Source: Nectonema munidae
Lineage: Eukaryota > Nematomorpha > Nectonematoida > Nectonematidae
Assembly: GCA_030549495.1 (NCBI GenBank)
Contig: JAUIRK010000054.1
Coordinates: 1 to 64,000, forward strand
Direction: 5' to 3'
Length of the DNA stretch: 64,000 bases
The notes under the pieces are model-generated. The model was given only the letters and a program-made list of their open reading frames with translations. It was not told the DNA's origin and did not search any database. Within the stretch, counting starts at the first letter, position 1, and each line of letters opens with the position of its first letter. Of the stretch, positions 30,941-43,021 are shown one piece after another. A program made the position numbers and the translations under genes.

Positions 30941-33406
30941 GCGAATTGTAGCCTAGTTATGAATTTATTAAACAAAAAAGAAAATGCATTCTAATTGACC
31001 TCTCTAGATTACCTGTTTTAGTTTTTATCAAAACTTTTCTTACTAAGTCATCTCTTCCCTTAAAAATGTTCACAAGCTTCCCTGTGATCCATTTATCCTT
31101 AAATGAAACACTGTCCTTTACTAAAACTACGTCTCCGATGGCTATGTTATGGCATTCCTTAAACCATTTCTTCTGATTAACTAGACAACTAAAGTATTCT
31201 TGATACCATTTTTTCCAGAACTGTTCAACAACTTCTTTCATCTGACGAAACCTTACGTTTGGATATTTGTTAAAATTTAAACTGTTATGTTCAGATTGAG
31301 TATTAGCGAGAAGTAAGTCGTTGGGACACAAATACTTCCCATCTTCAGGGTGAGTGGAATGTCTATCAATAGGTCTTCTGTTCATTATACTCGCTATTTC
31401 AAACATAACCGTTTGAAGTTCTTCAAAATTAAGTACAGGTTCCTTGCCTACTACCTTTAATAATAAAATTCTTTTTACGCTTTTAATAAGAGACTCGCTT
31501 ACCCCATTCTCCCAAGGTGCTTGTGCTGTAAAAAATGCCATTCTATCCCAGAGTCCTCCTCCTCCTTGATCATTTTGTAACTTTTTATCAACTGCGTACC
31601 CTTCATTTTTTAGGGATGCCTCTGAAAGTAATAAACCTTTTAAGAATGCAATGGCATCATAGCCCGATAAAACATCTAGATACACTGCTCTTGACGCTAG
31701 GCAGTTAATTATATCAAGCCATAGCCTTTCTCTTCTCGATAGTGTCTACCCCTTTTTTGTCTTAGTCTTATGGGTCCGAATAAATCAAGTGCTATGTATT
31801 CAAAAGGTAAAGATAGTTGAAGTCTTTCTATAGGCAAAGAGCCCATTTTACCTTGACATGCAACTTTATCTAAAATTTTGCAAGTAATGCATTTGAACCC
31901 TATGGACTTTGTTAATCGATTTAAGCCTAATATCCAATACTTTTGGCGAACTTTACAAGCAGTAGTTGATGCACCCGAATGACTCAAATCATGAATGTAC
32001 CTTACGTACAACTTCGAGAACGTATGACTTCCAGGAAGTAAAATGGGATGGTATCCTACTTCTTTAGTTCTCGCTGAAACTCTCCAAATTCCTTCATTAT
32101 CTTTAAATGGGTAAAGTGTTTTTAAATAGTTTTTGTTAATGTTTCCGAAAATTACGCGTTGTGCATCTTTGATCCATAATTTTAAAGCTTCCTCCCTTTT
32201 ATTAACATTAATCTCCTTCTGAAATAAGCGCTGCCACCATCCTTTTTTAGGATTGACCATTTCCAGTTACACTTATTAGCATTTTATAACTTTTGTATCT
32301 AAAAATATCAATATACTCGCATATGTTTTTTATTTGACCGCTATCTTCGATGGTGAAGTTTATACACCCTTTTATATCTCGCTCGTAATTACAAGTTGGC
32401 CACTTTTTCTAATTCTTGATATAAGAATTCTCGTCCTGGTTGCCAATTTGGGTACTTTTCAAACTTGTGCAAGCAAGGGCGTGTAAGTATGTCAGCTATA
32501 TTATTTTTGCTGGGTATACATAGCCATTGGTATGGGTCTGTAAATGCCTGTATCTCGCCTATTCTGTGGGAAACGAACGAATCAAACTTGTGGGATTCCT
32601 CATTGATCATGGCAAGTACAACTGTTGAATCGATAAAAAAGAAAGTCTTGTCAAATTTTATTCGACAAGTGGAATGTAAAAACTTAGCAAGTCTTTTTCC
32701 AAGCACTGCACCCTGCAACTCTCCTCTCACTATTGTCAAAGTATCTTCAGTTTTTAGAGGCCATACTTTTCTTTTTGCAGCAAAAAATCTGCAAAAAAAT
32801 TTGCCGTTTTTTAGCCTGTACCTGATATATGCACACGTTCCAAAGGCTTGTGCTGAACTATCAGAAAATACGCACAACCATTTTTCTTCTATGTCATTCT
32901 CTACGAGCAATCCTCTAGGAAAGTTCAATAATTCTATGTTTTCTGAGTTTTTAAAAAATTTAGTCAATTTTTTATTTAGATCTTGGTCCAGTGGTTCATC
33001 CCAATCTATTACCTTACAATCTTTTCTCCAAGTGTGTCTCATTAAGATTTTTGCTGTTATCATGTATGGTGCTAACAATCGTATAGGATCAAAGATCCCA
33101 TTAACCAGACTCAGAATCAATCTCCTTGAAAAATTAGAATTAGTAAATGCTTTTTCAAAAGCATGCTTTAATTTAAATTTAAAAGTATCATCACTTACAT
33201 TCCAGCATATACCTAAAATTTTATTAGAATGATTTGCTTTAAACTCATGCGAAGCGGCTCAATGTTGAGAAAATTTCGCCATAAAAATCGGTGAGTGTGC
33301 CACTCTAGAGGGGTGGTCTGCATGGTACATTTTTTTAATGTCTCCAGCAAAAGCGAAGAGAGAATTGTAGCGTAGTTATGAATTTATTAAACAAAAAAGA
33401 AAATGC
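30941..33406 (-). mobile_element. BEL/Pao LTR-retrotransposon fragment between 46-bp direct repeats
   Basis: A pol fragment lies between two 46-bp direct repeats (30941-30987 and 33361-33406, one mismatch; both contain TTATGAATTTATTAAAC). At the low end the repeat follows the integrase with the pol frame running into it, so it probably represents the start of the 3' LTR. At the high end the same string abuts the RT fragment directly. This fits a copy whose 5' LTR is fused to mid-RT by an internal deletion. Full LTRs are not present. Confidence 0.6.
30957..33365 (-). pseudogene. BEL/Pao pol: RT remnant, RNase H, integrase
   Basis: Read from 33365 down: FAFAGDIKKMYH (RT start, about 33350), a gap, then GICWNVSDDTFKFK (about 33190) and NGIFDPIRLLAPYMITAK (about 33090), hallmarks of Pao-type RT. 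RNase H-like residues are CVFSDSSAQAFG (about 32870) and FFIDSTVVLAM (about 32640). The integrase zinc region (HDLSHSGASTTACKVRQKYW, about 31980) and core (ALDLFGPIR about 31790; APWENGVSESLIK about 31540) follow, then the GDVVLVKD domain (about 31130). Breaks lie at about 33240, 32260-32389 and 31690-31709. Most of RT and all of gag are missing. Confidence 0.8.
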
Positions 33407-33620
33407 AGGAATCTTGGATGACGTTTCCAGGGCTCTTCTGGCTCTTTGTCTAGCCTTACTTTAGAAACATTGCATCCACAGAGTTTTTCCCATGTATATT
33501 GCTTGAAACTGTCAGGTTGTAAATCGTCTCTTTTAGATGTATATATAGATGTGTGGTATGGACACGATGCAAAGTTGCAAGGTCTTAGTGTAAAAAGAAG
33601 TGTGGCTTAGATAGGATAAA
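33407..33620 (-). other. Short unidentified reading frame
   Basis: On the minus strand about 33410-33600 stays open and encodes DDLQPDSFKQYTWEKLCGC, followed by VRLDKEPEEPWKRH. Composition is protein-like, but no family is recognised. It lies between the BEL repeat and the hAT C-terminus and could be either a transposon piece or a trapped host exon. Confidence 0.3.
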
Positions 33621-33789
33621 AGTACATCATTGTGATGGTGTAAATTAGCATGATAAATAAAATAGATTTAACATTTATTTGCATAAAATATAATAAAAAG
33701 AATTAAGATACAATCAACATATTATGTTACACTTGGCAAATTTCCGAAAGTGACTTCATACAAAATTTATCAGAAATTCGTATTTATCT

Positions 33790-35176
33790 ATAAAATTTAA
33801 CCTGTTTAAATACGACTCCACATTGCATCGGAAAGGATTGCGTCCAAGTGTCAGCTCAACATTTTCATTTCTATTGTCTTCACGAAAATAGCTTTTGAAC
33901 TCTTCTTGAAGGATTATCAAGTGTTCATTGATCTCTTGTTGCAGCCTCGTTCATTCGCGAAAAGGAAACATTACACTTTTCAACTTTCCTCTTCCAGAGA
34001 GCTAAGTTGTTGAGGAAAGCCTTAATGGCATCGGTGTGCATTATGATGATCGTATCTGGGTCCTGTAGTTGCCGGTTCAGTCCGTTCAATGCTTCGAATA
34101 TATCTGCCGAGTAAGCAAGACTAAACTTGAATGGCCCCTGCATGTCATTTAACCAAAAAATAAAACCAAAAATTTCAAAACAAGGGGGGGAACCCTTCCC
34201 TTTTCCCCCCCCCCCAAAAAATATTAAAAAGGGGGGGTGGGGGGGAACAAAAAACCTCTTTTCCCACCACCCACCAAACCGGGTGGGGGGGGCCCCCCCT
34301 TTTTTTTGGTGTTGGGGGGGGGGCCTCTTTTTCCCAAAAAAATTAAAAAAAAAAAAAAACACCCCCCCGAGCGGGGTGGGTCCTCCTCCCCACCCACCCC
34401 CACCCACGATTTTTTTTTTTTTGGAAGAAGTGATGATATCTTTAGCCTTTGTTGCTGTTGTTAGTGGCCTGCAGAAGAGAAACTCCTCTTCAACCTGATT
34501 TTCGGAGATGAACGGAGCATAAACCAAAAGTTGAGGAAGATGTGCATCGTCTGTTGTTTCATCCAGCTGGATAGCTAAAAATGGAGCGAGTTTGATTTTC
34601 TCTATCACCTGATATTTTATACCCTGCATCATGTCATCGATGCGTTGTTTAACTGTGCTGTCCGAAAGACCTATCTGATTAAGCTTTTTGACAGTTCTGA
34701 TCAAGAACAAGACGAGCAGCCTGTCAAGAAAGGTACAAGCTTTCTTTAATTGTGTGTGACTTCTGCTTTGCAATAAGAAGGCAGATCTTGTTCGATGCCT
34801 TGACGACATTGCTGGGTTGAAATAGAACTCATGTTCCATGATCCAATCTAAACCGTTTGAGCTAATGTTTCTTGATTTTGAAGTATGCCAAATCCTTGTT
34901 GGCTAGTTTCAGATGAACCTTTGTGAGGGATTCCTTCAGCTTAAAAGGCTTCATGCTCCCATTCACTGACTTGGGTCGGGGAAACACGGATTTTGGGGAA
35001 ATGTTTTGACTTGTACTTGGTCGGAGCGGCACTAGGGGGCTTTGGGGCAACTCGAGAGCCTTGCCGCCTTGTAGCAACAGAAATAAAATGTTTTTAAAAT
35101 GATGTTTATCAAAACCGCATGTAGCAAAAAATAATAAAATCACAATACGGAAAGATATGAAACAACCAACCTTCAA
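33790..35176 (-). pseudogene. hAT transposase relic (ZBED5/FAM200-like)
   Basis: The N-terminal part (about 34862-35000) ends with SMKPFKLKESLTKVHLKLAN, resembling the BED-finger end of ZBED5-like hAT proteins. The middle shows IKLAPFLAIQLDETTDDAHL (about 34570), the conserved DE(T/S)TD block, and EEFLFCRPL. From about 34425 to 34150 the coding sequence is replaced by homopolymer runs. It resumes with FKFSLAYSADIFEALNGLN and KAFLNNLALWKRKV (about 34000). After a frameshift near 33925, about 45 more residues of hAT-type sequence follow to 33790. BED and dimerisation parts are incomplete. Confidence 0.75.
34150..34430. other. Homopolymer-rich stretch, probable assembly artefact
   Basis: Runs of C, A, G and T of 6-15 bases follow one another with little else, within a transposase frame that is normal on both sides. 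The pattern resembles a failed consensus rather than a natural satellite. Confidence 0.65.
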
Positions 35177-35619
35177 TACTTACTTCAAACAAATTGAACA
35201 ACAATGAAAAAACCAGAACAAATTAAACGGCTGTAAATTTACGTGTATTCCACAACACACGGAAAACAATTGGCAACGCTTTTCTGTGTTAGAACCTCCA
35301 TGACCCCCAAAAAAGAGCTCATGACCACTTTGGCGGTCATGACCCCTAACCGCTGCCATATTCAAATTATCACGTATATTACTAGAACAGCTTTAATTTT
35401 TCTCAGAAAAAAATTATTTATAAAAAAAAGAAACAATTTCATAATTTTACTATTGTTTGTTATAGGTCTTTATAGAAGTAATTTTTTTGAGCTATTTTCA
35501 AAATATTCTGTGCTGTAATTTTGATTTTACTCTGCTGTAAGCACACTCATATTGTGTATCCTAATTTTTTCTTACTGACATTTTATACCTTAGTTGCTTT
35601 TTCTCTGCTTTTAGCATAA

Positions 35620-37041
35620 ATGTTTACTTTAACAAAATCTACCAAAGGTAATGATGTTTTGGCAATGAATATTTGTTCTAAAAAACTTTCAACAATAGCA
35701 GAAAACACTGGAGGTGCAGAAACTATAAAAAATTCAAATGTGACTCAACTTTAATTACTCAAAATAAGGATGTGGTTAAAGCTCCTTCTGAACACACACA
35801 TGAAGCTGATCCTGTACAGTCTGAAGTATATAGAGTGTTAAATGATTTGAAATATTCGTCAGAAAATACACCTATGACTTCAAATAGATATTTGATATCG
35901 AAAGCATCAAATCAAATTTCATCCTTAACATTGATTAGGATGCCAAAACAAAGCACTATTGAACAACAGTTAAGAAGAATCAAGAAAAAAAATAGTTATG
36001 CTACGCCTACAAGTTTAAATTTTAAAATACCAACTGAATATGACCATCTAATATTAAAAGATTCAGGTACACAAGATATTTCAAGATTTCTCGTGTTAGG
36101 CGACTCTTCATTAATCTCCTTGAAAGTGAAGTATTTTTTTGTGATGGTACTTTTCAAATTGTTTCTTCAATGTTTTTTCAACTTTTCATTGTAAGATAGG
36201 TAATAATTATCCTCCAATTGTTTATTTTCTTCTTCCAAAAAAAAGTCTGGATATATATGAAGGAGTAAAGTTCCTATTTTTTTTGGGGAACCATTGGTGT
36301 CCCCATGTGTGTTTTTTATTTTCTTTTTTTTATGAAGTAGTAATATCTTGCTTACCTACAATTAATCCCTTATTTAATCCAAAGTCCCTGATAATAGATT
36401 TTGAAATGGCAGCAATAAAAGCTTTTCAAAAAAAACTACTAACCACACTCATTTCTTGGTGTTTTTTTCATTTGAGCCAATCCATTCTTAGGAAGACAAA
36501 AGAATTGGTCTTGAAAAATGAGTTTGAAAGAAATCCTGATATAAACATTTTAATAAAATGTTTGTCAGCGATCTCGTTTGTTCCTATTGAAAATATTCAA
36601 GAAAGTTTCAATCAACTAGTGTCTGTTTTTCCTACATCTGAACAATACAAAAAGTTAATATCGTATTTTGAGAAAACGTATATTCGCGGAGATAAGATAG
36701 CTTGTCGATATAGATATGCCAGATTTCCTTCCTTTATATGGAATCAATACAATTCCTCTTTAAATTTGCTTCCCAAAACTACTAACTGTTCTGAGTGATT
36801 TCATAACGCGTTAAAAAGACACTTCCAAGGCAACCACCCATCTATTTGGAAGTTTTTCGATCAAATTAAAAATGATATTTGTTTAACCAAATTAAAATTA
36901 AGCCAAGCTGTAAACAATGACGAAAAGATCAGTTCCAAATACCAAATAACTGCAGCAAGACTAAAAGCATTGTTGAAAGATATAACGACTCAAGATAAAG
37001 TTCAATATCTAAAGGCCATTTCTCATATACATTCAAAATAA
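35620..37041 (+). pseudogene. FLYWCH-MULE transposase-like relic
   Basis: A FLYWCH-type zinc finger is visible at about 35710-35810 (WRCRNYKKFKCDSTLITQ, later HTHEAD), in a frame shifted from the ATG at 35620. The next segment (35772-36130) has the linker typical of FLYWCH-MULE proteins. CDGTFQIVSSMFFQLFIV (about 36138) is the start of the MULE catalytic domain with its first Asp. DFEMAAIKAF (about 36400) holds the second. CFFHLSQSI (about 36460) is the usual C-x-H-F block, and the frame then runs to 37041 with one stop near 36796. At least three lesions. Confidence 0.7.
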
Positions 37042-37154
37042 GTTTTTTTGCGGTAAACTTTTTAAATAAAAATTTTTTAGTATTTGATTTATTTTGTTTG
37101 TAGTAACTTTTATATAAGCTAATTAATCATGAATGGTGTAGTTGTGTAGGCTTT

Positions 37155-37257
37155 CAAATGTAGAGTGGTGCAAATGTAAAATGGTGCGAGTGTAAAATGG
37201 GGCAAGTGTAAAGTTGTGCAAGTTACAGTGGTTCAGGTGTAAGTGGTGCAAGTGATA
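37155..37257. repeat. 16-bp minisatellite, about six units
   Basis: Degenerate tandem units of the type TGTAAAATGGTGCAAG. It begins where an inverted LINE B-family copy ends and may be an expanded LINE tail or target. Confidence 0.7.
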
Positions 37258-37264
37258 GGGAACC

Positions 37265-39155
37265 AGATCTCACAGCACTTTCCAGCGTGTGCTGATATGC
37301 TCGCGTAAATTTGAGAGTTGGTTAAGGAGGATGGAGATGTTGGTAGAGATAGGGAGGAGTTACGAATGTTATTCTAAAAATAGAAAGGAAAGGCAGATTA
37401 GTTTGTCATAGGGCTTTCAACGTTGGTGAGAGTGGTTTCATTGGTGTCAATGAGGGATGCCAGGGATTTTAGTAATATAGGGTGTAACAGAAGATCTGAG
37501 AGTGCTGTTGGAGATCTATTAAGCAAAGAAAGGCAGCGAATTAAACGAAAGTATGGATTTTCGCTAACTTTAATTCGGAAGATATATGCTTTGCATGGGC
37601 AGTGGCCTGATAGCCAACGAATAGTTGAACGCAGTAGTGTAAATTTTTTGTTTTTGAAAGTTATGTGTATTATGCTAATGGGTGATAAAGAGGAGAAGTG
37701 CATTTTGAGATAAAGATATGGACATTTGCCATTCTTCTAGAGAGAATAAATGAATGTGCGTTAGAAAGGTTTTGAGAGCTAGGGAGTTGATGAGAGCGAT
37801 ATAGGAGGTTAGGTGTAAGTTTGAGGTTAAGTAGTCTACAGGGGAGTTTTCTGGTATGTTTAGGTGAGCAGGGCACCAGCATAGGTCTATGTGGAAATGT
37901 TTTGTAAGATTGATTAGGGAGGATGCTAGTTGGAAGGAGGGAAAAGGGGTGTTGTGTGATAGAGAGAGATCGTGGATTATGTTTTGTTCATCGGTAAAGA
38001 AATGGATGGTAGTAAAGTGAAGAAGGAGGTACTTAATGATGTTAATAATCGTAGTGCAGGGATGTAAAAGGCTAAAGATTTCGCATTCGGAGATTGAAAT
38101 TAGAGGATTTAATCGAGAGCGATGGGTGTGAAAGGGGCGAGGGGAAGAGCTTTTGAAGAAGGCGTAAGCAAAGGAAGAACTGAGGGATTTCTTTGAGGCG
38201 TCTGTGAAGATACGTAGGGAGGTTGATGAAGAGTTAGAGCGAAGGTATGAAATTGATTGTTTTGCAAAAAAAAATTGTTTCTGCATATAGAGATTTTGAA
38301 TGGATTTTGTGCTGATGGGCGAGTTAAAAGGGATGGATCTATAGAGGGATGACTTGGTAGTTAGCAATATTGGGTGCATATTTTGCTAATAGAGTAGAGT
38401 AGAAAGAATAGGATGCAGTAGTGTTGTAGAGTGTGATCAGAAGAAAGGGGGAAGTAAGTTGTTGTATGTTAAGATGAAGCCCTAATGGTTTTTTTGGGTT
38501 GAAGATGTAATGGTAGGGTGTTTGTTAGAATTTCTAGGCATTGTGTGGAAGTAGTATGATAAGCGTTGATGATGCAAAGTAGGCAGAGACGGTGTATTTT
38601 GTTAAGAAAATGGATGGTTGTGGGGTGTTTTAAGATGACCCAGGAAATAATTCTGTATTGAATTACTGGGAGGATTGAGGATGAGTATATGTATTTGGTG
38701 TGTTTGGGACGGAGGCCCCATTTATTAGAGATAGCGCTTTTAAGTGAAAAAAGGGTGACTGAGAGTTTTTGGTAGATTTTTTTAAAGTGTATTGAAAATT
38801 TTAGATTGGACTGGAGCTTAAGTCCTAGATATTTGATAGTTTTTGTGGCAGGTATAACAATATTGGTATTTAAATTAAGGGGTAAATATTCTGTGTGTGA
38901 AGTGGACGAGGCTGGTTTTGCTGGATTTAAAGAATATCTTATGTGTGTTTACTCTTTCTTGTAAACTTAGTAGAAATGAAGATGATTTGGTGAGGTTTTC
39001 TTGTTGAGAGTTATTGGTGAAAGTGAATAATATGTCATCTGAAAAACATTGAGAGAAATCTGTGTTCGTGTAGATGAGATCGAGGAGCGGGTCTATAAGA
39101 ACTAGACAGAGGATATCCGAAAGGCATCCTCCTTGGAGAGTCGAGAGGGTTAGCT
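37265..39155 (-). mobile_element. 5'-truncated LINE B-family copy
   Basis: Very similar to the copy at 11399-13330 but extending farther into the RT (LSTLQGGCLSDIL near 39125). FSDD (about 39040), RNase H (FTDASK about 38195; FFTDEQN about 38000; WCPAHLN about 37880) and the 3' terminal motif (37265-37283) are present. Many frameshifts; the CCHC-like C-terminus is shortened (about 37560). Confidence 0.85.
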
Positions 39156-39177
39156 TATGGATGCAAAGGGAAGCTTG

Positions 39178-39292
39178 AGGTGGTTAATCACAGTTTTGTT
39201 ATTTTTTAGAGTAGGAAGCATTGGGGATTGAACCCTTGACCTTCAACTGTTAAACTGAGAGTCATACTCTAACAACAATGAGGCTTAGAATA
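39178..39292 (-). mobile_element. tRNA-derived SINE (family A)
   Basis: On the minus strand: GCCTCATTGTTGTTAGAG, then a B-box-like GGGTTCAATCCCC (about 39227-39239) and a tail ending ACTGTGATTAACCACC. The copy at 43573-43679 shares both head and tail. Confidence 0.65.
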
Positions 39293-39434
39293 ACCTTTCT
39301 AGTTTCTAGAAGAATTTCAGGAGAATTTTTGATTACTACTTATCTTTAATACTATATTCAGAACAAATATAACAATTCGTATACAAACATAATAACCTTT
39401 CTATTTATATTACCTCTAGAGGAAATTAACAAAC

Positions 39435-40233
39435 ATGTCCAACAAAAGGGCGCGCTCTGAATCCGATCAACCGAACAAAACGACCGAAACTTTGAATAAT
39501 TTATTCAATGATTTTATTGCTAAAACCTCTCTCTCTCCAAGTCACCAAATTTTGTTCAAAGATCTCAAATACAATATAGCTTTACATTACATTAAAACTT
39601 TTGAAAGTCCTATACCAACCACATTACAAGAAACTTATGCTAATGCTAGTAATAAATCCTTACCAGTATCGTCCTTCCAACAGAAAACAATGCCAACCCC
39701 AACATTTACACCCAATACGAAAAGTACCATCCCCTCAATCAAAAAACATCTAGAACATAACCTTACTTTAAAAATCTCGCCACCCGACAATATTAAATCT
39801 CAGAAAGAGAAAGCTATTCACCGCCAACAAGTTATTAAAGGTCTTGAAACACATACTATATCCTCACATACAGGGACTACCTACTTTCAATTTAAAAATT
39901 CACAACAAAAAGCGTCAGCTAAATCCTCCCTCTTAAAAAACGACGTCAACGTTTGTGACATACCCACTCCAATACCCAAATTAATATTAAATTAATATTG
40001 ATGATCTTACAGCCACATTAGAAGAACAAAATGAAAACCTCAACAGTATGGGAAAATTAGTAAACCCTATCCAACTAGGCAAGGCAGGAACTTTCTCCTA
40101 CACTGTACTAATTGAGCCAAACAATCCTGAACTATTTCAATATCTCCGTAATCAACCAAAAGTATTCCTAGGATATAATTTGTTAACCCTAAATCTTTTT
40201 AAACCCAGAACAAAACAATGTGAAAATTGTCAC
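39435..40233 (+). pseudogene. LINE C ORF1, broken
   Basis: Starts MSNKRARSESDQPNKT and aligns with LINE B ORF1 from its ATG at 4652. A stop at 39993-39995 and a frame change near 40000 interrupt it. It continues to KQCENC (about 40217-40233), the first zinc-knuckle cysteines, and is then cut off by the internal deletion. Confidence 0.75.
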
Positions 40234-40307
40234 GTTCATCAAAACCTATAAGAAAAATAAACACCCATGATAACATTCAACAGCACTTCCAACTCAAAAA
40301 AATCATA

Positions 40308-40340
<33 letters not shown>

Positions 40341-40341
40341 C

Positions 40342-40372
<31 letters not shown>

Positions 40373-40443
40373 AACCCCCCCCCCCCCCCCCCCCCCCAAA
40401 AAAACCCCCCCCTCCTTCCTTTTCCTCCCCAAAAAAAAAAAAA
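40308..40443. other. Poly-A/poly-C stretch, probable assembly artefact
   Basis: Alternating pure A and pure C runs of 7-25 bases, replacing the position where the rest of ORF1 and the endonuclease should be. Few natural sequences look like this. Confidence 0.65.
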
Positions 40444-40445
40444 TT

Positions 40446-42845
40446 AAACCTAAACTAGCATTCAGCTACGACCACATATCCATGGAACCATATTATCTAT
40501 CCCAACATACTTCAATTATTCAACAGTTGCTTAAGACTAGGCTACTTCCCAATATCTGGAAAATTAGCAAATTAATTTTGATTCCTAAACCCAATCGAGA
40601 TCTCAATAACATAAAAAATTGGCGCCCCATATATCTTTTACCGATAATAGGCAAAATTTTAGAGAAAATTCTCAGGAAGAGACAGCTACATTATAGCCTA
40701 AAAAATCGACTCATACACGCTAACCAATTTGCCTATCTTCCCAACAAAGAGAATTAGCACTTTCTCGCCCTACGCTTTACCTCGAATCTGCACTAAAAAA
40801 TCATAAAATAGCCTCAACTTTATTCCTAGATATCGAGAATGCTTTTAACACTGTCTGGAACCCAGCTATCATTAACAACCTCATAGATAACACCTACCCC
40901 ACATACATGATAAAGTTCATACACAATTACCTTAGCCATCGCATTCTAATTCTAACTCAAAACAACAACTCATATATTCGCGAGCTATCTCTCTCTACTC
41001 CTCAAGGTGGCAGCTTATCTGACCTACTTTGGTTAATACTCATCAACCCCCTTCTTGCTTTTATCAATAACAACTCTAACTTTTCTCAGGGCTATTCTGA
41101 CAACCTTCTTTTCTCTTTTTCTAGTTCTGAGCAAAACGAAAACCTTAAAGAATCTGTTTCCTTACTAAAACAAATCCAATTCAGAGAGCAACAATATAAA
41201 ATTTCCTTTAACCCTAATAAATTCTACTTAATTCATTTCACACGCAAAAGAATTAAACCTTTACCCTTGCAACTTAACACAACAAACAAATTAGATCCAC
41301 AGAACCAAGTAAAATATCTTGGGCTCACTTTCCAACCCAACTTAAAATTCTCTACTCATTTCAAAAGAACCTCACAAAAATTAGTCAAAACTCTTTTTTC
41401 TCATAAAAACGGAATTTCTTACAAATGGGGACTTTCTCCAAAAATCATAAAGTTCATTTATAAAAGTCTCATTTTCCCTGTCCTCAAATACGGAATTCTT
41501 TCATGGGGCTCAGAGTTGAAACATCAGTCATCTCTTACTCATCTTAACAAAATTTATCGCCTGTGTCTCCTTTCTATCACCAATGCTTATCACACTACAC
41601 CAACTACAAAACTTGAATTATTCACTAACACACTACCCCTTCATCTCAATCTAAAGAAAACGCTTCTTAAAAATTACCTAATAAGATTCTGCTCTACACC
41701 CTCACCACACCCTTTCACCAACCTATACACAACCCAAACATCCCAATCACTGCAGTACTAGAATTCCTTATTAATTCAGTTTGCTACAACAAAACATCTT
41801 ATCAAGTGCTACCATTAAATCATCCAATCGAACTCATCCACCCTTCTTCGTCTCCTCCTTACACCACTAACATCTGTCACCATAAATATCTTTCCATAAA
41901 CTCTATAGCTCACCAACGTACAACAAATACTATCAGTTCGCTTTCAATTTTCACTGACGGTTCCAAATCACAACACCGCTCTTCAGCTGCATGCGCATTC
42001 TTCCAACAAAACACAAAACCCCCATTTCTTATCCAACACACAAACCTAGATCCAGAAATCACTGCACACGAAACAGAAATTCATGCAGTATTACTATCCT
42101 GCAACATACTCCTTAATAACCTGGCTTCCTTTTCTACCTCCTTCAAATATATCACTTTTTTCACAGACTCGCAAAATTTAATAAATGACCTAAAACTTAA
42201 AAAGAAAATCTTACACTCAACTTATAGTTTAGCAAGCAAACTAATTCACCTATCTAATCAATTTGAATTAAAAATCGTCTGGTGCCAAGCTCATTCCAGC
42301 TGCTTCGAAAACTACCTTGTCGATTACGTTGCAAAATCAAAAATCTCCGATTCACAGATCCTACCTTTATTTTCTCTACCCATCTCCACATTTACAAACA
42401 CTATAACTAACTCTACACTACTGCAGTGGCATCAATCTATTGACTCTCAACCATCACATCACCTCCGACATCTATGCCATTATCACAACTCATTATAAAC
42501 AAACACTTTCACTCACTCCCTCGGAACATCATTCGCTGGCTCTCATCCTATTGCCTTTGTAATGCATACTTCTTCAAATTCAAACTTCACTCAAACCCTT
42601 TCTGTCGTTTCAGCTGTTCGTACATTGAAACATCTATACACATTCTCCTTTATTGTCCAATTTTTCATTCTCACCGACACCAACTCCTTGAAAAAAGCCG
42701 CTACTTTTTTAAAGATATTCCATCCTCTCTACATGATCTTCTACAACATCCATTACTCATCAAACATCTCTCTCTTCTCATAACCACAATCGAACCAATA
42801 CTCTCTGCAAACCAAACACTCAATCCTCCCCCAAATATCCAATAA
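40446..42845 (+). pseudogene. LINE C ORF2: RT and RNase H, broken
   Basis: RT motifs: NWRPIYLLPIIGKILEK (about 40618), FLDIENAFNTVW (about 40824) and TPQGGSLSD (about 40998). The catalytic box reads YSDN (about 41094) where LINE B has FSDD, so an essential Asp is lost. RNase H: FTDGSK (about 41950), HETEIHAVL (about 42068), FFTDSQN (about 42160), WCQAHSS (about 42280). A terminal CCHC-like motif lies at about 42560-42660. Frames break near 40755, 41761-41806 and 42480. Inactive by several criteria. Confidence 0.82.
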
Positions 42846-43021
42846 CAATAAGCCATTATTATCACTAACCCATACATTCTACAAAACAGTGCCATGAAAA
42901 TCTTCCAAATTTTCTTTTCTATTTCAGAAAGACTCACAAAGACTAAACTTACACTTTGAAGACTAAATTCCAACAGACTTGCAAGCATATCAGCTCCAGC
43001 TGGAAAGTGCTTAGAAATCTC

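Larger units (their letters stand above)
30835..35370 (-). mobile_element. hAT relic (ZBED5/FAM200-like) containing a BEL/Pao fragment
   Basis: The left end CAGTGGTTCCCACCCTTTTC (30835-30854) is a typical hAT terminus, and a hAT transposase relic lies on the minus strand at 33790-35176. Near 35300-35365 repeated GGTCATGACCCC-type strings resemble the subterminal motif of this hAT group, but no clean right terminus or 8-bp duplication was found. The whole span as one element is an inference. The BEL/Pao fragment at 30941-33406 would be an insertion into its 3' part. Confidence 0.5.

Noticed and set aside
32465-33232. 255-codon plus-strand ORF
   Set aside because: Antisense shadow of the BEL/Pao RNase H region; no domain in this direction.
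34127-34498. Plus-strand ORFs rich in Pro, Gly and Phe
   Set aside because: They are translations of homopolymer runs in a probable assembly artefact.
40227-40458. Lys/Pro-homopolymer ORFs
   Set aside because: Poly-A and poly-C runs, not a protein.
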